A model generated the notes under the pieces. That model ran no database searches, was not told the origin of the DNA, and worked only from the letters and a program-made list of their open reading frames with translations. From contig CAYPCH010000155.1 of assembly GCA_964409165.1 (NCBI GenBank), positions 1-5,672 on the forward strand: a stretch of 5,672 nt of DNA, read 5' to 3'. The stretch comes from CAYPCH01 sp964409165. GTDB taxonomy: Bacteria > Bacillota > Clostridia > Acetivibrionales > Acetivibrionaceae. Shown here piece by piece: positions 1 to 5,209 of the stretch; position 1 is the first letter of the stretch, and each line of letters starts with the position of its first letter. A program made the translations under genes and the position numbers.

Positions 1-9
1 ACGTTATAT
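1..9 (+). other. Right edge of an upstream attC site (R' box)
   Basis: GTTATAT at 3-9, preceded by AC, matches the 3' end of the five complete sites, where a C always precedes GTT. It marks the left boundary of cassette A. The rest of this attC lies before the window. Confidence 0.75.
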
Positions 10-21
10 AAAATCGCGCGC
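3..21 (+). repeat. Left terminal inverted repeat of cassette A
   Basis: GTTATAT, spacer aaaat, then CGCGCGC (15-21). The right copy at 577-595 reads GCGCGCG, acttt, ACATAAC. The two ends are complementary at 17 of 19 positions, including all seven of the outer heptamer, which lies outside the classical attC. Confidence 0.8.
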
Positions 22-24
22 AGA

Positions 25-50
25 CAGTCCCATCCATGGGACTGGTTTTT
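25..50 (+). terminator. H2 hairpin at head of cassette A, terminator-like
   Basis: An 8-bp stem (25-32 with 37-44) and TCCA loop are followed by GTTTTT. The form is that of a Rho-independent terminator and would stop transcription arriving from the upstream cassette. On the bottom strand the loop region reads ATGGAT. Confidence 0.7.
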
Positions 51-68
51 AAGGTGATTCTTTGAAGT

Positions 69-88
69 ATTTTTATTGCAATAAAAAT
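69..88. promoter_or_regulatory. 20-bp perfect AT-rich palindrome before cassette A gene
   Basis: Positions 69-88 are a perfect palindrome centred on TTGCAA. It lies 31 nt before the start codon and between H2 and the ribosome site. It could be an operator for a dimeric regulator or a small mRNA hairpin. No convincing -35/-10 pair was seen here. Confidence 0.4.
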
Positions 89-119
89 GTTGGCAATTTA
101 AGGGAGGATTTTAAATTTT

Positions 120-515
120 ATGAAAAACAAAGGAAAGATTATGATTATTGTAATAGCTGCTATAATAATTATTTTGGATTTAGTTATACTTGTGAATTCA
201 GCTATAGACTATTATAATATGGATATGCTAGATGTTGCGAAAAATTTTATAATTAGTGGATTAATTCGAATATGTATATATTTGATTGGTTTTTATTTAA
301 TATATAGGAGAAAAAAGTGGGCTAGAATTGTAGTTGAAATATTGTTTGTATTCCGAGTTTTTTCAGGTGTTTTATCTTTGTTAATTGAACCATCATTGAT
401 TTATGCAATCTCAACAGGTGTATTTTTTGCGTCAGGAGTATTACTGTTTTCAAAAAGTATAAATTTATATATGAATAATAACTATATAGAATCTGAGGAA
501 AAAATTGAGATATAA
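120..515 (+). CDS. Small four-helix integral membrane protein, cassette A
   Basis: A 131-aa protein that I do not recognise. It has four predicted membrane helices, at about residues 7-27, 42-62, 69-88 and 92-112. A basic cluster RRKKW at 63-67 lies between helices 2 and 3, and the N terminus is lysine-rich. By the positive-inside rule both termini would be cytoplasmic, with an acidic tail (ESEEKIEI). There are no catalytic motifs. The start ATG follows a good GGGAGG site (102-107), though the 12-nt gap is longer than usual. It is the only gene of its cassette. Unrecognised small membrane proteins are common integron cargo. A role in an envelope process or as an immunity-type protein would be a guess. 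Confidence 0.85.
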   Translation: MKNKGKIMIIVIAAIIIILDLVILVNSAIDYYNMDMLDVAKNFIISGLIRICIYLIGFYLIYRRKKWARIVVEILFVFRVFSGVLSLLIEPSLIYAISTGVFFASGVLLFSKSINLYMNNNYIESEEKIEI

Positions 516-540
516 GATGATGTAATGGTTTAAGGATATA

Positions 541-565
541 AGGGACCCACGTCCTGTGGGTCTCT
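541..565 (+). other. H1 hairpin before attC1
   Basis: A 10-bp stem (541-550 with 556-565, one G-T pair) closes the loop GTCCT (551-555). No T-run follows, so it does not look like an intrinsic terminator. Its loop centre is 36 nt before R'', the same distance as in the other modules. Confidence 0.7.
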
Positions 566-588
566 GAGCTTCGAAGGCGCGCGACTTT

Positions 589-758
589 ACATAACAATCC
601 ATCTTGGTAAAAGCTGCGATGGTAGGGCATGGAGTAGCTCTTTGGAGTAAATTCACGAAGCAGTGCTCCGCTACATCCTCTCACGGGCGCGGTTGCGCGG
701 CTGACGAAGTCATCCCTCTGAAGACCGTTCGAGGACGTCCAAGATGGTGACGTTAGGT
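589..758 (+). other. attC1 (end of cassette A), 170 bp
   Basis: R'' is ACATAAC (589-595). L'' CCATCTTGG (599-607) is perfectly complementary to L' CCAAGATGG (739-747). R' is GTTAGGT (752-758). The interior holds a small hairpin around 687-698 (GCGC, loop GGTT, GCGC) and the stretch TCACGGGCGC (681-690), which is identical in attC4. The outer heptamer of cassette A is at 577-583. Cutting would fall between G752 and T753 on the recombining bottom strand. Confidence 0.85.
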
Positions 759-770
759 GAAATCGCACGC
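752..770 (+). repeat. Left terminal inverted repeat of cassette B
   Basis: GTTAGGT, gaaat, CGCACGC (764-770). The right copy at 2187-2205 is GCGTGCG, acttt, ACATATC. The outer heptamers pair 7/7, while the core heptamers pair only 5/7 because R'' of attC2 is degenerate. Confidence 0.8.
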
Positions 771-799
771 AAAGCTCCGACATCGTGTCGGAGCTTTTT
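771..799 (+). terminator. H2 hairpin at head of cassette B, strong terminator
   Basis: A 12-bp perfect stem (771-782 with 786-797) has a TCG loop, and the run of T spans 795-799. This is the longest stem of the set and the clearest intrinsic terminator. It is the only one of the 11 hairpins whose loop lacks TCC. Confidence 0.8.
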
Positions 800-817
800 A
801 GGGAAAGCCTTTGTAAG

Positions 818-973
818 GTGAAACAGTTTGAAAACTATTAAGAGAAATTGAAGGAATCTTTTAAGAATATTAAAGAAAGGCTAGGAATCTACTTTGGAAA
901 AGTGATTTTACTTTCTCTGGTTTTTGGTTATGTGGCGAACTCAAATGTACCAAAAAACTTGAAGCCTTGGTAA
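818..973 (+). pseudogene. Possible remnant of a small reading frame ahead of the cassette B gene
   Basis: In one frame 818-973 reads VKQFENY, stop (TAA at 839-841), then about 43 codons ending KNLKPW and TAA at 971-973. The second part contains a lysine-rich helix and a hydrophobic run (KVILLSLVFGY). It could be a broken small gene, or a 41-codon ORF from TTG at 848, but no convincing ribosome site precedes either part. It may be chance in an AT-rich leader. Confidence 0.2.
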
Positions 974-1008
974 ATTTAAATAGAAACTATTTAATAAAAA
1001 ATATACTA

Positions 1009-1036
1009 TATAATACTAACAATTACATTTAGGAGG
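1009..1036 (+). promoter_or_regulatory. Candidate -10 box and ribosome site for cassette B gene
   Basis: TATAAT at 1009-1014 lies in a very AT-rich tract, with no good -35 at the standard spacing. AGGAGG at 1031-1036 is an ideal Shine-Dalgarno site, 7 nt before the ATG. The position downstream of the H2 terminator would give this cassette its own promoter. Confidence 0.4.
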
Positions 1037-1043
1037 AATCAAA

Positions 1044-2078
1044 ATGAAAAAGACTTTTTTGTTTAAGAATATTCAGGTTATTGCCATATTATTTGCTCTT
1101 ACCCAAAGTTTTACAAGCATAGCTTCAGGAGTTCCTGAACTCAGAGTATGTGTCGATGAAAAGGAAGTGCAATTTACTGATGCAAAACCCTATGTAAATG
1201 AGTTTGGGAGAACTATGGTTCCAATTCGTGCAATTGCAGAAGGTTTTGGAGCCAAGGTTAACTGGAATGACGGACTAGATATGGTTGAAATTATTCATGA
1301 TAACATTGAAATTAAGTTTAAACTTGATTATTATGAAGACGTCTTACTTATAACTGATTTAGAAACAAATAACATCAAGTCTGTAGCAATGGATTCTAAA
1401 CCTGTCATTAAAAACGACAGAACATTCGTGCCTTATCGTGTTATTAGTGAAGCATTTGGCTATGAAGTTTATTGGAATGCAGATGAATACAAGGTTAATA
1501 TAAATACCAAAAGTAAAAAGCCTGTGTTCTTTATAAACCCTGCTTTAACTCGTACTAAAAATTATAGCTGTATCGATGATATGAATACAAACTTTGAAAA
1601 TCTTATATCGTATTTAAAAAGTCCAGAAGTTACGTTTACGCTTACTGATGAAGGAAAAAAGTCTTATTGTTCTAAGGCTACATCACATGTTGAGTCTGTT
1701 ATTGGAAATGTGGATTACAGTAAAGAATTTAATCCAACCTATCCTGATGCTCCATTTACATCAACTATGGAATTTGTACATAATGATGCTGTCAAGAATT
1801 CTATAATACGGGAAGTCAAGTTTATTGCAGATACTTCTAAAGTTGAAATCCTTTCTGATGCCTATATTTTTGGACTAACTCCGTTAGATGCAATAGTCAT
1901 TGGTAGATTGGAATTTATATATCAAGAAGCATCAGATGAATATCTTGATAGGTTTGAAGGTAAGTTAAAAAAAGGAGTATGGTATAGTACAAAAATAGCT
2001 GTTAAATTTTCTTTACATAGAGGTTCTATGGAGGTTGATAAAGTCATTTTAGACAATAAATTTGAAGAAATAATATGA
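1044..2078 (+). CDS. Secreted stalk-domain (copper amine oxidase N-terminal-like) protein, cassette B
   Basis: A 344-aa exported protein. It has an N-terminal signal peptide: basic MKK, a hydrophobic core at about 11-26, and probable cleavage near residue 29 (SIASG). There is no lipobox. Residues about 33-153 form the stalk or copper amine oxidase N-terminal-like domain, with two copies of its hallmark: GRTMVPIRAIAEGFGAKVNWN (55-75) and DRTFVPYRVISEAFGYEVYW (125-144). In Bacillota this domain occurs in many cell-surface proteins and is not itself an oxidase. The C-terminal half, residues 160-344, matches no family I recognise. The start is fixed by AGGAGG 7 nt upstream and by the signal peptide. 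It is the only intact gene of its cassette. Likely an extracellular or wall-associated protein of unknown ligand. Confidence 0.9.
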   Translation: MKKTFLFKNIQVIAILFALTQSFTSIASGVPELRVCVDEKEVQFTDAKPYVNEFGRTMVPIRAIAEGFGAKVNWNDGLDMVEIIHDNIEIKFKLDYYEDVLLITDLETNNIKSVAMDSKPVIKNDRTFVPYRVISEAFGYEVYWNADEYKVNINTKSKKPVFFINPALTRTKNYSCIDDMNTNFENLISYLKSPEVTFTLTDEGKKSYCSKATSHVESVIGNVDYSKEFNPTYPDAPFTSTMEFVHNDAVKNSIIREVKFIADTSKVEILSDAYIFGLTPLDAIVIGRLEFIYQEASDEYLDRFEGKLKKGVWYSTKIAVKFSLHRGSMEVDKVILDNKFEEII

Positions 2079-2150
2079 AGTAAAGTAAAAAGTGGAAATT
2101 ATATAAAGAGAAAAAAGGGAATGTATAGAATTTGATTAGTTTAATATTTG

Positions 2151-2175
2151 AGGATCTGACGTCCTGTCAGGTTCT
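2151..2175 (+). other. H1 hairpin before attC2
   Basis: Arms 2151-2160 and 2166-2175 (with two G-T pairs) close the loop GTCCT (2161-2165). No T-run follows. The loop centre is 36 nt before the R'' position. Confidence 0.65.
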
Positions 2176-2198
2176 GGTCTTCGAAGGCGTGCGACTTT

Positions 2199-2368
2199 AC
2201 ATATCAACATATGCCCGTAAAAGTGCGGGAAGATGGTCATGAAGAATTGTTTGCGGGTCATCCCACGTAGAAAAACCGCACTACACCGTTTCGCCGGTCG
2301 CACAGCGGCACTCACGGGTATTTCTTTGGGGTTCGGCTCAAACGGCGTCGGGCATGCAAACGTTATCG
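2199..2368 (+). other. attC2 (end of cassette B), 170 bp, degenerate R''
   Basis: R'' is ACATATC (2199-2205) instead of the expected ACCTAAC. L'' ATGCCCG (2211-2217) pairs perfectly with L' CGGGCAT (2349-2355). R' is GTTATCG (2362-2368). An inner stem AGTGCGG (2222-2228) pairs with CCGCACT (2276-2282). The right half resembles attC3. Confidence 0.8.
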
Positions 2369-2380
2369 GAAAGATGAGGC
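2362..2380 (+). repeat. Left terminal inverted repeat of cassette C
   Basis: GTTATCG, gaaag, ATGAGGC (2374-2380). The right copy at 2900-2918 is GCCTCAT, ccatc, CGATAAC, complementary at 17 of 19 positions. This left end is identical over 19 bp to the left end of cassette F (5377-5395). Confidence 0.8.
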
Positions 2381-2384
2381 AAGG

Positions 2385-2407
2385 CCGCATCGTCCTGATG
2401 CGGTTTG
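2385..2407 (+). terminator. H2 hairpin at head of cassette C, weak terminator
   Basis: Stem CCGCATC (2385-2391) with GATGCGG (2397-2403), loop GTCCT. Only TTTG follows, so termination may be weak. The gene starts 54 nt after the stem. Confidence 0.5.
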
Positions 2408-2457
2408 TAATAGCAGGTTGTTGTAGATTTTAAAAATACATTAAGTGAGAAATTATT

Positions 2458-2847
2458 ATGAGCGTATGGAGAAGAAAAGCACTTGAGACTTTTTATGAAT
2501 TAAGATGTTATTTTGATGACAAAGACGATACTATTTATTCTGTATTTTTGGCTTTATTACCCGAACTTAGCAAAGCCCATAAGCAGGGCAATATACAACT
2601 AATAACAAAGATATATGATTTTGCTGAATGGTGCTTAAACCAAAAAGATAAAAACCTATGGAATGCAGCTGGTGTAGGGTTCTATGAGCATTTGGTTGAT
2701 GATAAATCTACACTTGATGCTATACCTGATTGGATAAAGCCATATATTTTCAAGGAAGTAGAAGTTTTATTTGAAGCAAGACTAGATGAAGTAAAATTTA
2801 AAGAATTGAAAGAACAGTACAATAAAAGGAATAATACAAATTTTTAG
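2458..2847 (+). CDS. DUF7674-like protein, cassette C
   Basis: A 129-aa soluble, mostly helical protein. The pattern IYSVFLALLPELSKAHKQGN (about residues 26-45), then IYDFAEWCLNQKDKNLWNAA and GFYEHL (about 52-78), resembles the small DUF7674 family as I remember it. Those are short bacterial proteins of unknown role, often encoded alone or near immunity-type genes. The tail (about 96-129) is charged and probably helical. The start at 2458 is forced, because an in-frame stop (TGA, 2446-2448) lies just upstream. The ribosome site is poor (at best AAGTGAG at 2443-2449), unlike cassettes A, B, E and F. Only 54 nt separate the ATG from the H2 hairpin. The family assignment is from memory of the pattern and would need a profile search. 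Confidence 0.8.
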   Translation: MSVWRRKALETFYELRCYFDDKDDTIYSVFLALLPELSKAHKQGNIQLITKIYDFAEWCLNQKDKNLWNAAGVGFYEHLVDDKSTLDAIPDWIKPYIFKEVEVLFEARLDEVKFKELKEQYNKRNNTNF

Positions 2848-2863
2848 ATATATGTTTGATTTA

Positions 2864-2888
2864 AGGATGCGACGTCCTGTCGCATGCT
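2864..2888 (+). other. H1 hairpin before attC3
   Basis: Stem ATGCGAC (2867-2873) with GTCGCAT (2879-2885), loop GTCCT, plus two outer pairs across one mismatch. The loop centre is 36 nt before R''. No T-run follows. Confidence 0.7.
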
Positions 2889-2911
2889 GGTCTCTGGGGG
2901 CCTCATCCATC

Positions 2912-3081
2912 CGATAACAACAGGTATGCACAAGGGTGCGGGTGGGAAAAAGCATGAAGAAGGGCTATCGTTGGTCATCCCACGAAGAATGCCGCACCAC
3001 AGCTCTTCGTCGAGCTAAAGTTGCCAAGGGGTATTCCTTACGGGTCCGGCTCTGGAACGTCTTCCATGCCAGACGTTAGCT
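2912..3081 (+). other. attC3 (end of cassette C), 170 bp
   Basis: R'' is CGATAAC (2912-2918), the exact reverse complement of the cassette C core. L'' GGTATG (2923-2928) pairs with L' CATGCC (3065-3070) through one wobble. R' is GTTAGCT (3075-3081). An inner stem GGTGCGG (2935-2941) pairs with CCGCACC (2992-2998). A small apical hairpin AGCTC/GAGCT lies at 3001-3016. Confidence 0.85.
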
Positions 3082-3093
3082 GAAATCGGACGA
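3075..3093 (+). repeat. Left terminal inverted repeat of cassette D
   Basis: GTTAGCT, gaaat, CGGACGA (3087-3093). The right copy at 4248-4266 is TCGTCCG, actcc, AGCTAAC, complementary at 17 of 19 positions with both heptamers perfect. Confidence 0.85.
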
Positions 3094-3097
3094 AAGT

Positions 3098-3120
3098 CCG
3101 CCGCGTCCTGCGGCGGTTTT
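3098..3120 (+). terminator. H2 hairpin at head of cassette D, terminator-like
   Basis: A 7-bp all-G/C stem CCGCCGC (3098-3104) with GCGGCGG (3110-3116), loop GTCCT, then TTTT. Confidence 0.65.
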
Positions 3121-3155
3121 GATAAGCAAAGCCTTGTAGTTTAAGTAGGAATGAT

Positions 3156-3184
3156 TTGAGTTATTGCAAGTACTTAAATTAAAT
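3156..3184 (+). promoter_or_regulatory. Weak candidate promoter for cassette D gene
   Basis: TTGAGT (3156-3161), a 17-nt spacer and TTAAAT (3179-3184) lie between H2 and the start codon. The match to consensus is modest and the tract is AT-rich, so this may be chance. Confidence 0.25.
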
Positions 3185-3235
3185 GGAGCGGATAAATCTC
3201 GGAAGAATTAAATTTTATTTACGGATGGTGAAAGA

Positions 3236-4198
3236 ATGGATAAAAAATACCAAGTATTCATAAGCTCAACTTTTAAAGATTTATATGAAGAGCGAAAAAA
3301 GGTGTTGGACTTACTTCTAATGGCAGATTGTATTCCGGCTGGTATGGAAGCTTTTGTTGCTACTGATGAGGAACAGTTTAATGTCATTAAAAAAGTTATT
3401 GACTTATGTGATTATTATATACTTATTATCGGGGGGAGATATGGTTCACTTAATGAAGGAACAGGTATAAGTTATACTGAAATGGAATATAACTACGCAA
3501 TATCCAAAGGAATTCCTGTATTAGTGTTTTGTATAGATGATTCCGTAGAGCTAGATATATCAAAAAAAGAAACAGATGCAATAAAGAATGGGAAATTAGC
3601 AGAATTTAAAAGTCGCGCAATGCGTAATCGACTTGCAAGTGTTTGGAAAGATAGCAGTGATTTAGTTGGAAAAGTAGCTATATCTATAATGAGAGCAAAA
3701 CAAGAAATAGATAGACCAGGTTGGCATCGAGGGGGAGAATTCGATCAAACTGAATATCTAAAACAGATAGTTAAGTTAAAAAAGCAAAATGATATATTGC
3801 AAAAACAAGTTAATGAATACTCAATAAAATCAATTTCTGAGGATGAAAACGAACTTCCGTTTTATGGTTATAAAATAAAATTGCATTATACAGAAATAGT
3901 ATATGTTTTTACTTCAAATACAGTTATTCGTGAGAAAGATGTAGAGACTACACTTGATGACTTATTTAAATTCATATCTCTTAGGTTAACGGGTCGACAT
4001 GAAGCAAAAGATTTTGTTGATGCAGTTAGTGAATTTGTAAGTGGATACTATGTTGATGAGCAACAGGCACTAGTTGTCAAAAATCAATATAAACAGTTGG
4101 GCCTAATTAGGAGTTTTATTGATAAAAAGGGGACGGAGATGATTGAATTAACAGACAAAGGAATTGAAACGATGAATAGTTTGAATACATTAAAGTAA
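3236..4198 (+). CDS. DUF4062 domain protein with coiled coil and C-terminal region, cassette D
   Basis: A 320-aa soluble protein. Residues 4-100 are a clear DUF4062 domain: KKYQVFISSTFKDLYEER (3-20), IPAGMEAF (33-40), then DYYILIIGGRYGS (59-71), SYTEMEYNYA (79-88) and GIPVLVF (92-98). This fold is distantly related to TIR-like and nucleotide-processing domains. It often forms the N terminus of large NTPase proteins implicated in antiphage defence. Here there is no NTPase. Residues about 168-196 look like a coiled coil, and the end (about 275-320, with ELTDKGIETM) resembles a winged-helix unit. A weak ribosome site, GGATGGTG, precedes the ATG at 3236. An effector or sensor role in defence is inference from the family; no target is visible. 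Confidence 0.9.
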   Translation: MDKKYQVFISSTFKDLYEERKKVLDLLLMADCIPAGMEAFVATDEEQFNVIKKVIDLCDYYILIIGGRYGSLNEGTGISYTEMEYNYAISKGIPVLVFCIDDSVELDISKKETDAIKNGKLAEFKSRAMRNRLASVWKDSSDLVGKVAISIMRAKQEIDRPGWHRGGEFDQTEYLKQIVKLKKQNDILQKQVNEYSIKSISEDENELPFYGYKIKLHYTEIVYVFTSNTVIREKDVETTLDDLFKFISLRLTGRHEAKDFVDAVSEFVSGYYVDEQQALVVKNQYKQLGLIRSFIDKKGTEMIELTDKGIETMNSLNTLK

Positions 4199-4211
4199 AA
4201 CAAGGAATTTA

Positions 4212-4237
4212 AGGGACGCACGTCCGTGTGCGCCTCT
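4212..4237 (+). other. H1 hairpin before attC4
   Basis: Stem CGCAC (4217-4221) with GTGCG (4228-4232), extended by four more pairs beyond one mismatch. The loop is GTCCGT, which reads ACGGAC on the bottom strand. The loop centre is 35.5 nt before R''. Confidence 0.65.
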
Positions 4238-4259
4238 GAATCACGGGTCGTCCGACTCC

Positions 4260-4428
4260 AGCTAACAACGCGTCTCCATAGGCTGCGTAAGTAAAAGCAT
4301 GCAGAAAGGCTCTGTAGCACGAGCATGAAGTATGCCTTCGCCACATCCGTTCACGGGCGCAGTCGCGCGCTTTGCGGGAAAAGTCTCTGGAGACCGTTCA
4401 CGTACGTCGGAGACGCAAGACGTTAGGT
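4260..4428 (+). other. attC4 (end of cassette D), 169 bp
   Basis: R'' is AGCTAAC (4260-4266), the exact reverse complement of the cassette D core. L'' GCGTCTCC (4270-4277) pairs perfectly with L' GGAGACGC (4409-4416). R' is GTTAGGT (4422-4428). TCACGGGCGC at 4351-4360 and the tract around 4384-4398 (CTCTGGAGACCGTTC) are shared with attC1, placing these two sites in one subfamily. Confidence 0.88.
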
Positions 4429-4440
4429 GCAATTGGTTGT
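4422..4440 (+). repeat. Left terminal inverted repeat of cassette E
   Basis: GTTAGGT, gcaat, TGGTTGT (4434-4440). The right copy at 5198-5216 is TCAACGA, actgc, ACCTAAC. Complementarity is 16 of 19: the inner ten bases pair perfectly and the outer heptamer pairs 5/7. It is the least conserved of the five pairs. Confidence 0.6.
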
Positions 4441-4446
4441 TTGGAA

Positions 4447-4469
4447 CGCCACATCCTTGTGGCGGTTTT
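4447..4469 (+). terminator. H2 hairpin at head of cassette E, terminator-like
   Basis: Stem CGCCACA (4447-4453) with TGTGGCG (4458-4464), loop TCCT, then GTTTT. The cassette's own promoter lies about 55 nt downstream. Confidence 0.65.
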
Positions 4470-4521
4470 GGGTCACACTCTGGAGAAGGTGCTCATGTAA
4501 CTATTGAGATAAATTTTAAGG

Positions 4522-4550
4522 TTGATGATATATCGAAATATTGATATAAT
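4522..4550 (+). promoter_or_regulatory. Promoter of the toxin-antitoxin operon
   Basis: TTGATG (4522-4527), a 17-nt spacer and TATAAT (4545-4550) give a good housekeeping-sigma promoter. It is placed for a short leader before the ribosome site at 4563. It is the best promoter in the window. Confidence 0.65.
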
Positions 4551-4561
4551 ATTGATATAAT
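4527..4561. promoter_or_regulatory. Candidate autoregulatory operator of the antitoxin
   Basis: The palindrome GATATATC (4527-4534) is followed by two tandem copies of ATATTGATATAAT (4538-4550 and 4549-4561, period 11). An inverted pair ATATC (4530-4534) and GATAT (4543-4547) overlaps the spacer and -10 box. Phd/YefM antitoxins normally repress their own promoter through short palindromes there, and an 11-bp period would place dimers about one helix turn apart. Confidence 0.45.
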
Positions 4562-4576
4562 GAGGAGGTGCTTAAC

Positions 4577-4843
4577 ATGCCTACAATAAGACCAAGTTCT
4601 GATTTGAGAAACAATTATAATGAAATATCTGAGTTTTGTCACAAGTACAGCGAACCTGTTTATATCACAAAAAATGGACAAGGCGATTTAGCCGTTATGA
4701 GTATTGAGACCTACGAGAAACTTGTTGGGAAATTTGAACTATATAAGTTGATTGATGAAGGTTTAGAATCTATGAAAAACAAAAAGGTTAGGCCATTTCG
4801 TGCAGCATTAAGTGACATTAAGAAAGGTCTGAAAAATGAGTAA
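4577..4843 (+). CDS. Phd/YefM-family antitoxin, cassette E
   Basis: An 88-aa type II antitoxin. The N-terminal half (MPTIRPSSDLRN, then EPVYITKNGQGDLAVMSIET at about 26-45) is the Phd/YefM DNA-binding and dimer fold. The C-terminal part (about 55-88) would wrap the toxin. It should neutralise the toxin encoded directly downstream and repress the shared promoter. The ATG at 4577 is chosen because AGGAGGTG (4563-4570) lies at ideal distance; an in-frame GTG at 4568 sits inside that ribosome site. The stop overlaps the toxin start by 8 bp, implying translational coupling. Toxin-antitoxin cassettes are common in integrons and are thought to hinder loss of the array. Confidence 0.92.
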   Translation: MPTIRPSSDLRNNYNEISEFCHKYSEPVYITKNGQGDLAVMSIETYEKLVGKFELYKLIDEGLESMKNKKVRPFRAALSDIKKGLKNE

Positions 4844-5150
4844 ATACAACATTGTTATTACTGAGCTAGCAGAAAAAGATTTGTTAGAAATAGGTTATTA
4901 TATTTCTTATGAGTTACTTGAGCCTGACATTGCACTCAAAGTAGTCAATAACATAGGTGAAAGAATTCTTACGCTTGAAGATATGCCTTTAAGAAATGCA
5001 CTTGTAGCAGATGAGAGGCTTGCACTTCGAGGAATAAGGAATTTACTTGTTGATAATTTTATTGTTTTTTATGTTGTTTTAGAAAAAAGCGATACAGTGA
5101 CTGTAGTCAGGATACTATATGGTAAAAGGGAATGGGAGAACCTACTGTAG
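4836..5150 (+). CDS. RelE/ParE-family toxin, cassette E
   Basis: A 104-aa type II toxin. Family features in order: the N-terminal strand and helix YNIVITELAEKDLLEIGYYI (4-23); PLRNALVADERLALRGIRNL (51-70), the usual helix and strand around the core; NFIVFYVV (74-81); and the closing TVTVVRILYGKREW (87-100) with the basic and aromatic residues typical of the C-terminal strand. Length is normal. Members either cleave mRNA on the ribosome (RelE) or poison gyrase (ParE); the sequence does not decide which, although the RILYGKREW ending is common in ParE-like members. It overlaps the antitoxin gene by 8 bp and has no separate promoter. It appears intact. Confidence 0.9.
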   Translation: MSKYNIVITELAEKDLLEIGYYISYELLEPDIALKVVNNIGERILTLEDMPLRNALVADERLALRGIRNLLVDNFIVFYVVLEKSDTVTVVRILYGKREWENLL

Positions 5151-5160
5151 CAGCAATTAA

Positions 5161-5186
5161 AGGGCACACCATCCTTGGTGTGCTCT
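5161..5186 (+). other. H1 hairpin before attC5
   Basis: Stem GCACACC (5164-5170) with GGTGTGC (5177-5183), extended by three outer pairs, around ATCCTT (AAGGAT on the bottom strand). It begins 10 nt after the toxin stop codon. The loop centre is 36.5 nt before R''. Confidence 0.7.
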
Positions 5187-5209
5187 GAACAAGGAAGTCA
5201 ACGAACTGC

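Noticed and set aside
322..783. Minus-strand open frame of 153 codons across attC1
   Set aside because: It runs through attC1 and antisense to the cassette A gene, and the frame is held open by G+C-rich repeat sequence. No ribosome site or family features. The nested 465-656 frame is rejected for the same reason.
2136..2433. Open frames on both strands over attC2 (2136-2390 minus, 2233-2433 plus)
   Set aside because: They lie within the recombination site and its flanking hairpins. Similar peptides arise wherever attC is read through, so this reflects repeat structure and not coding.
3183..3263. 26-codon ORF overlapping the start of the DUF4062 gene in another frame
   Set aside because: No ribosome site, ordinary composition, and the length is expected by chance; translational coupling is possible but unsupported.
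4084..4544. Open frames over attC4 (4084-4344 minus, 4332-4544 plus)
   Set aside because: Composition and position follow attC4 and the end of the DUF4062 gene in antisense. No supported start.
4568..4576. Upstream GTG start for the antitoxin
   Set aside because: The GTG is part of the AGGAGGTG ribosome site itself. ATG at 4577 has ideal spacing and begins the usual family N terminus.
541..5186. H1 hairpins as intrinsic terminators
   Set aside because: They follow each gene or operon, but none has a T-run after the stem. Their fixed distance to R'' fits a role in the recombination module better.
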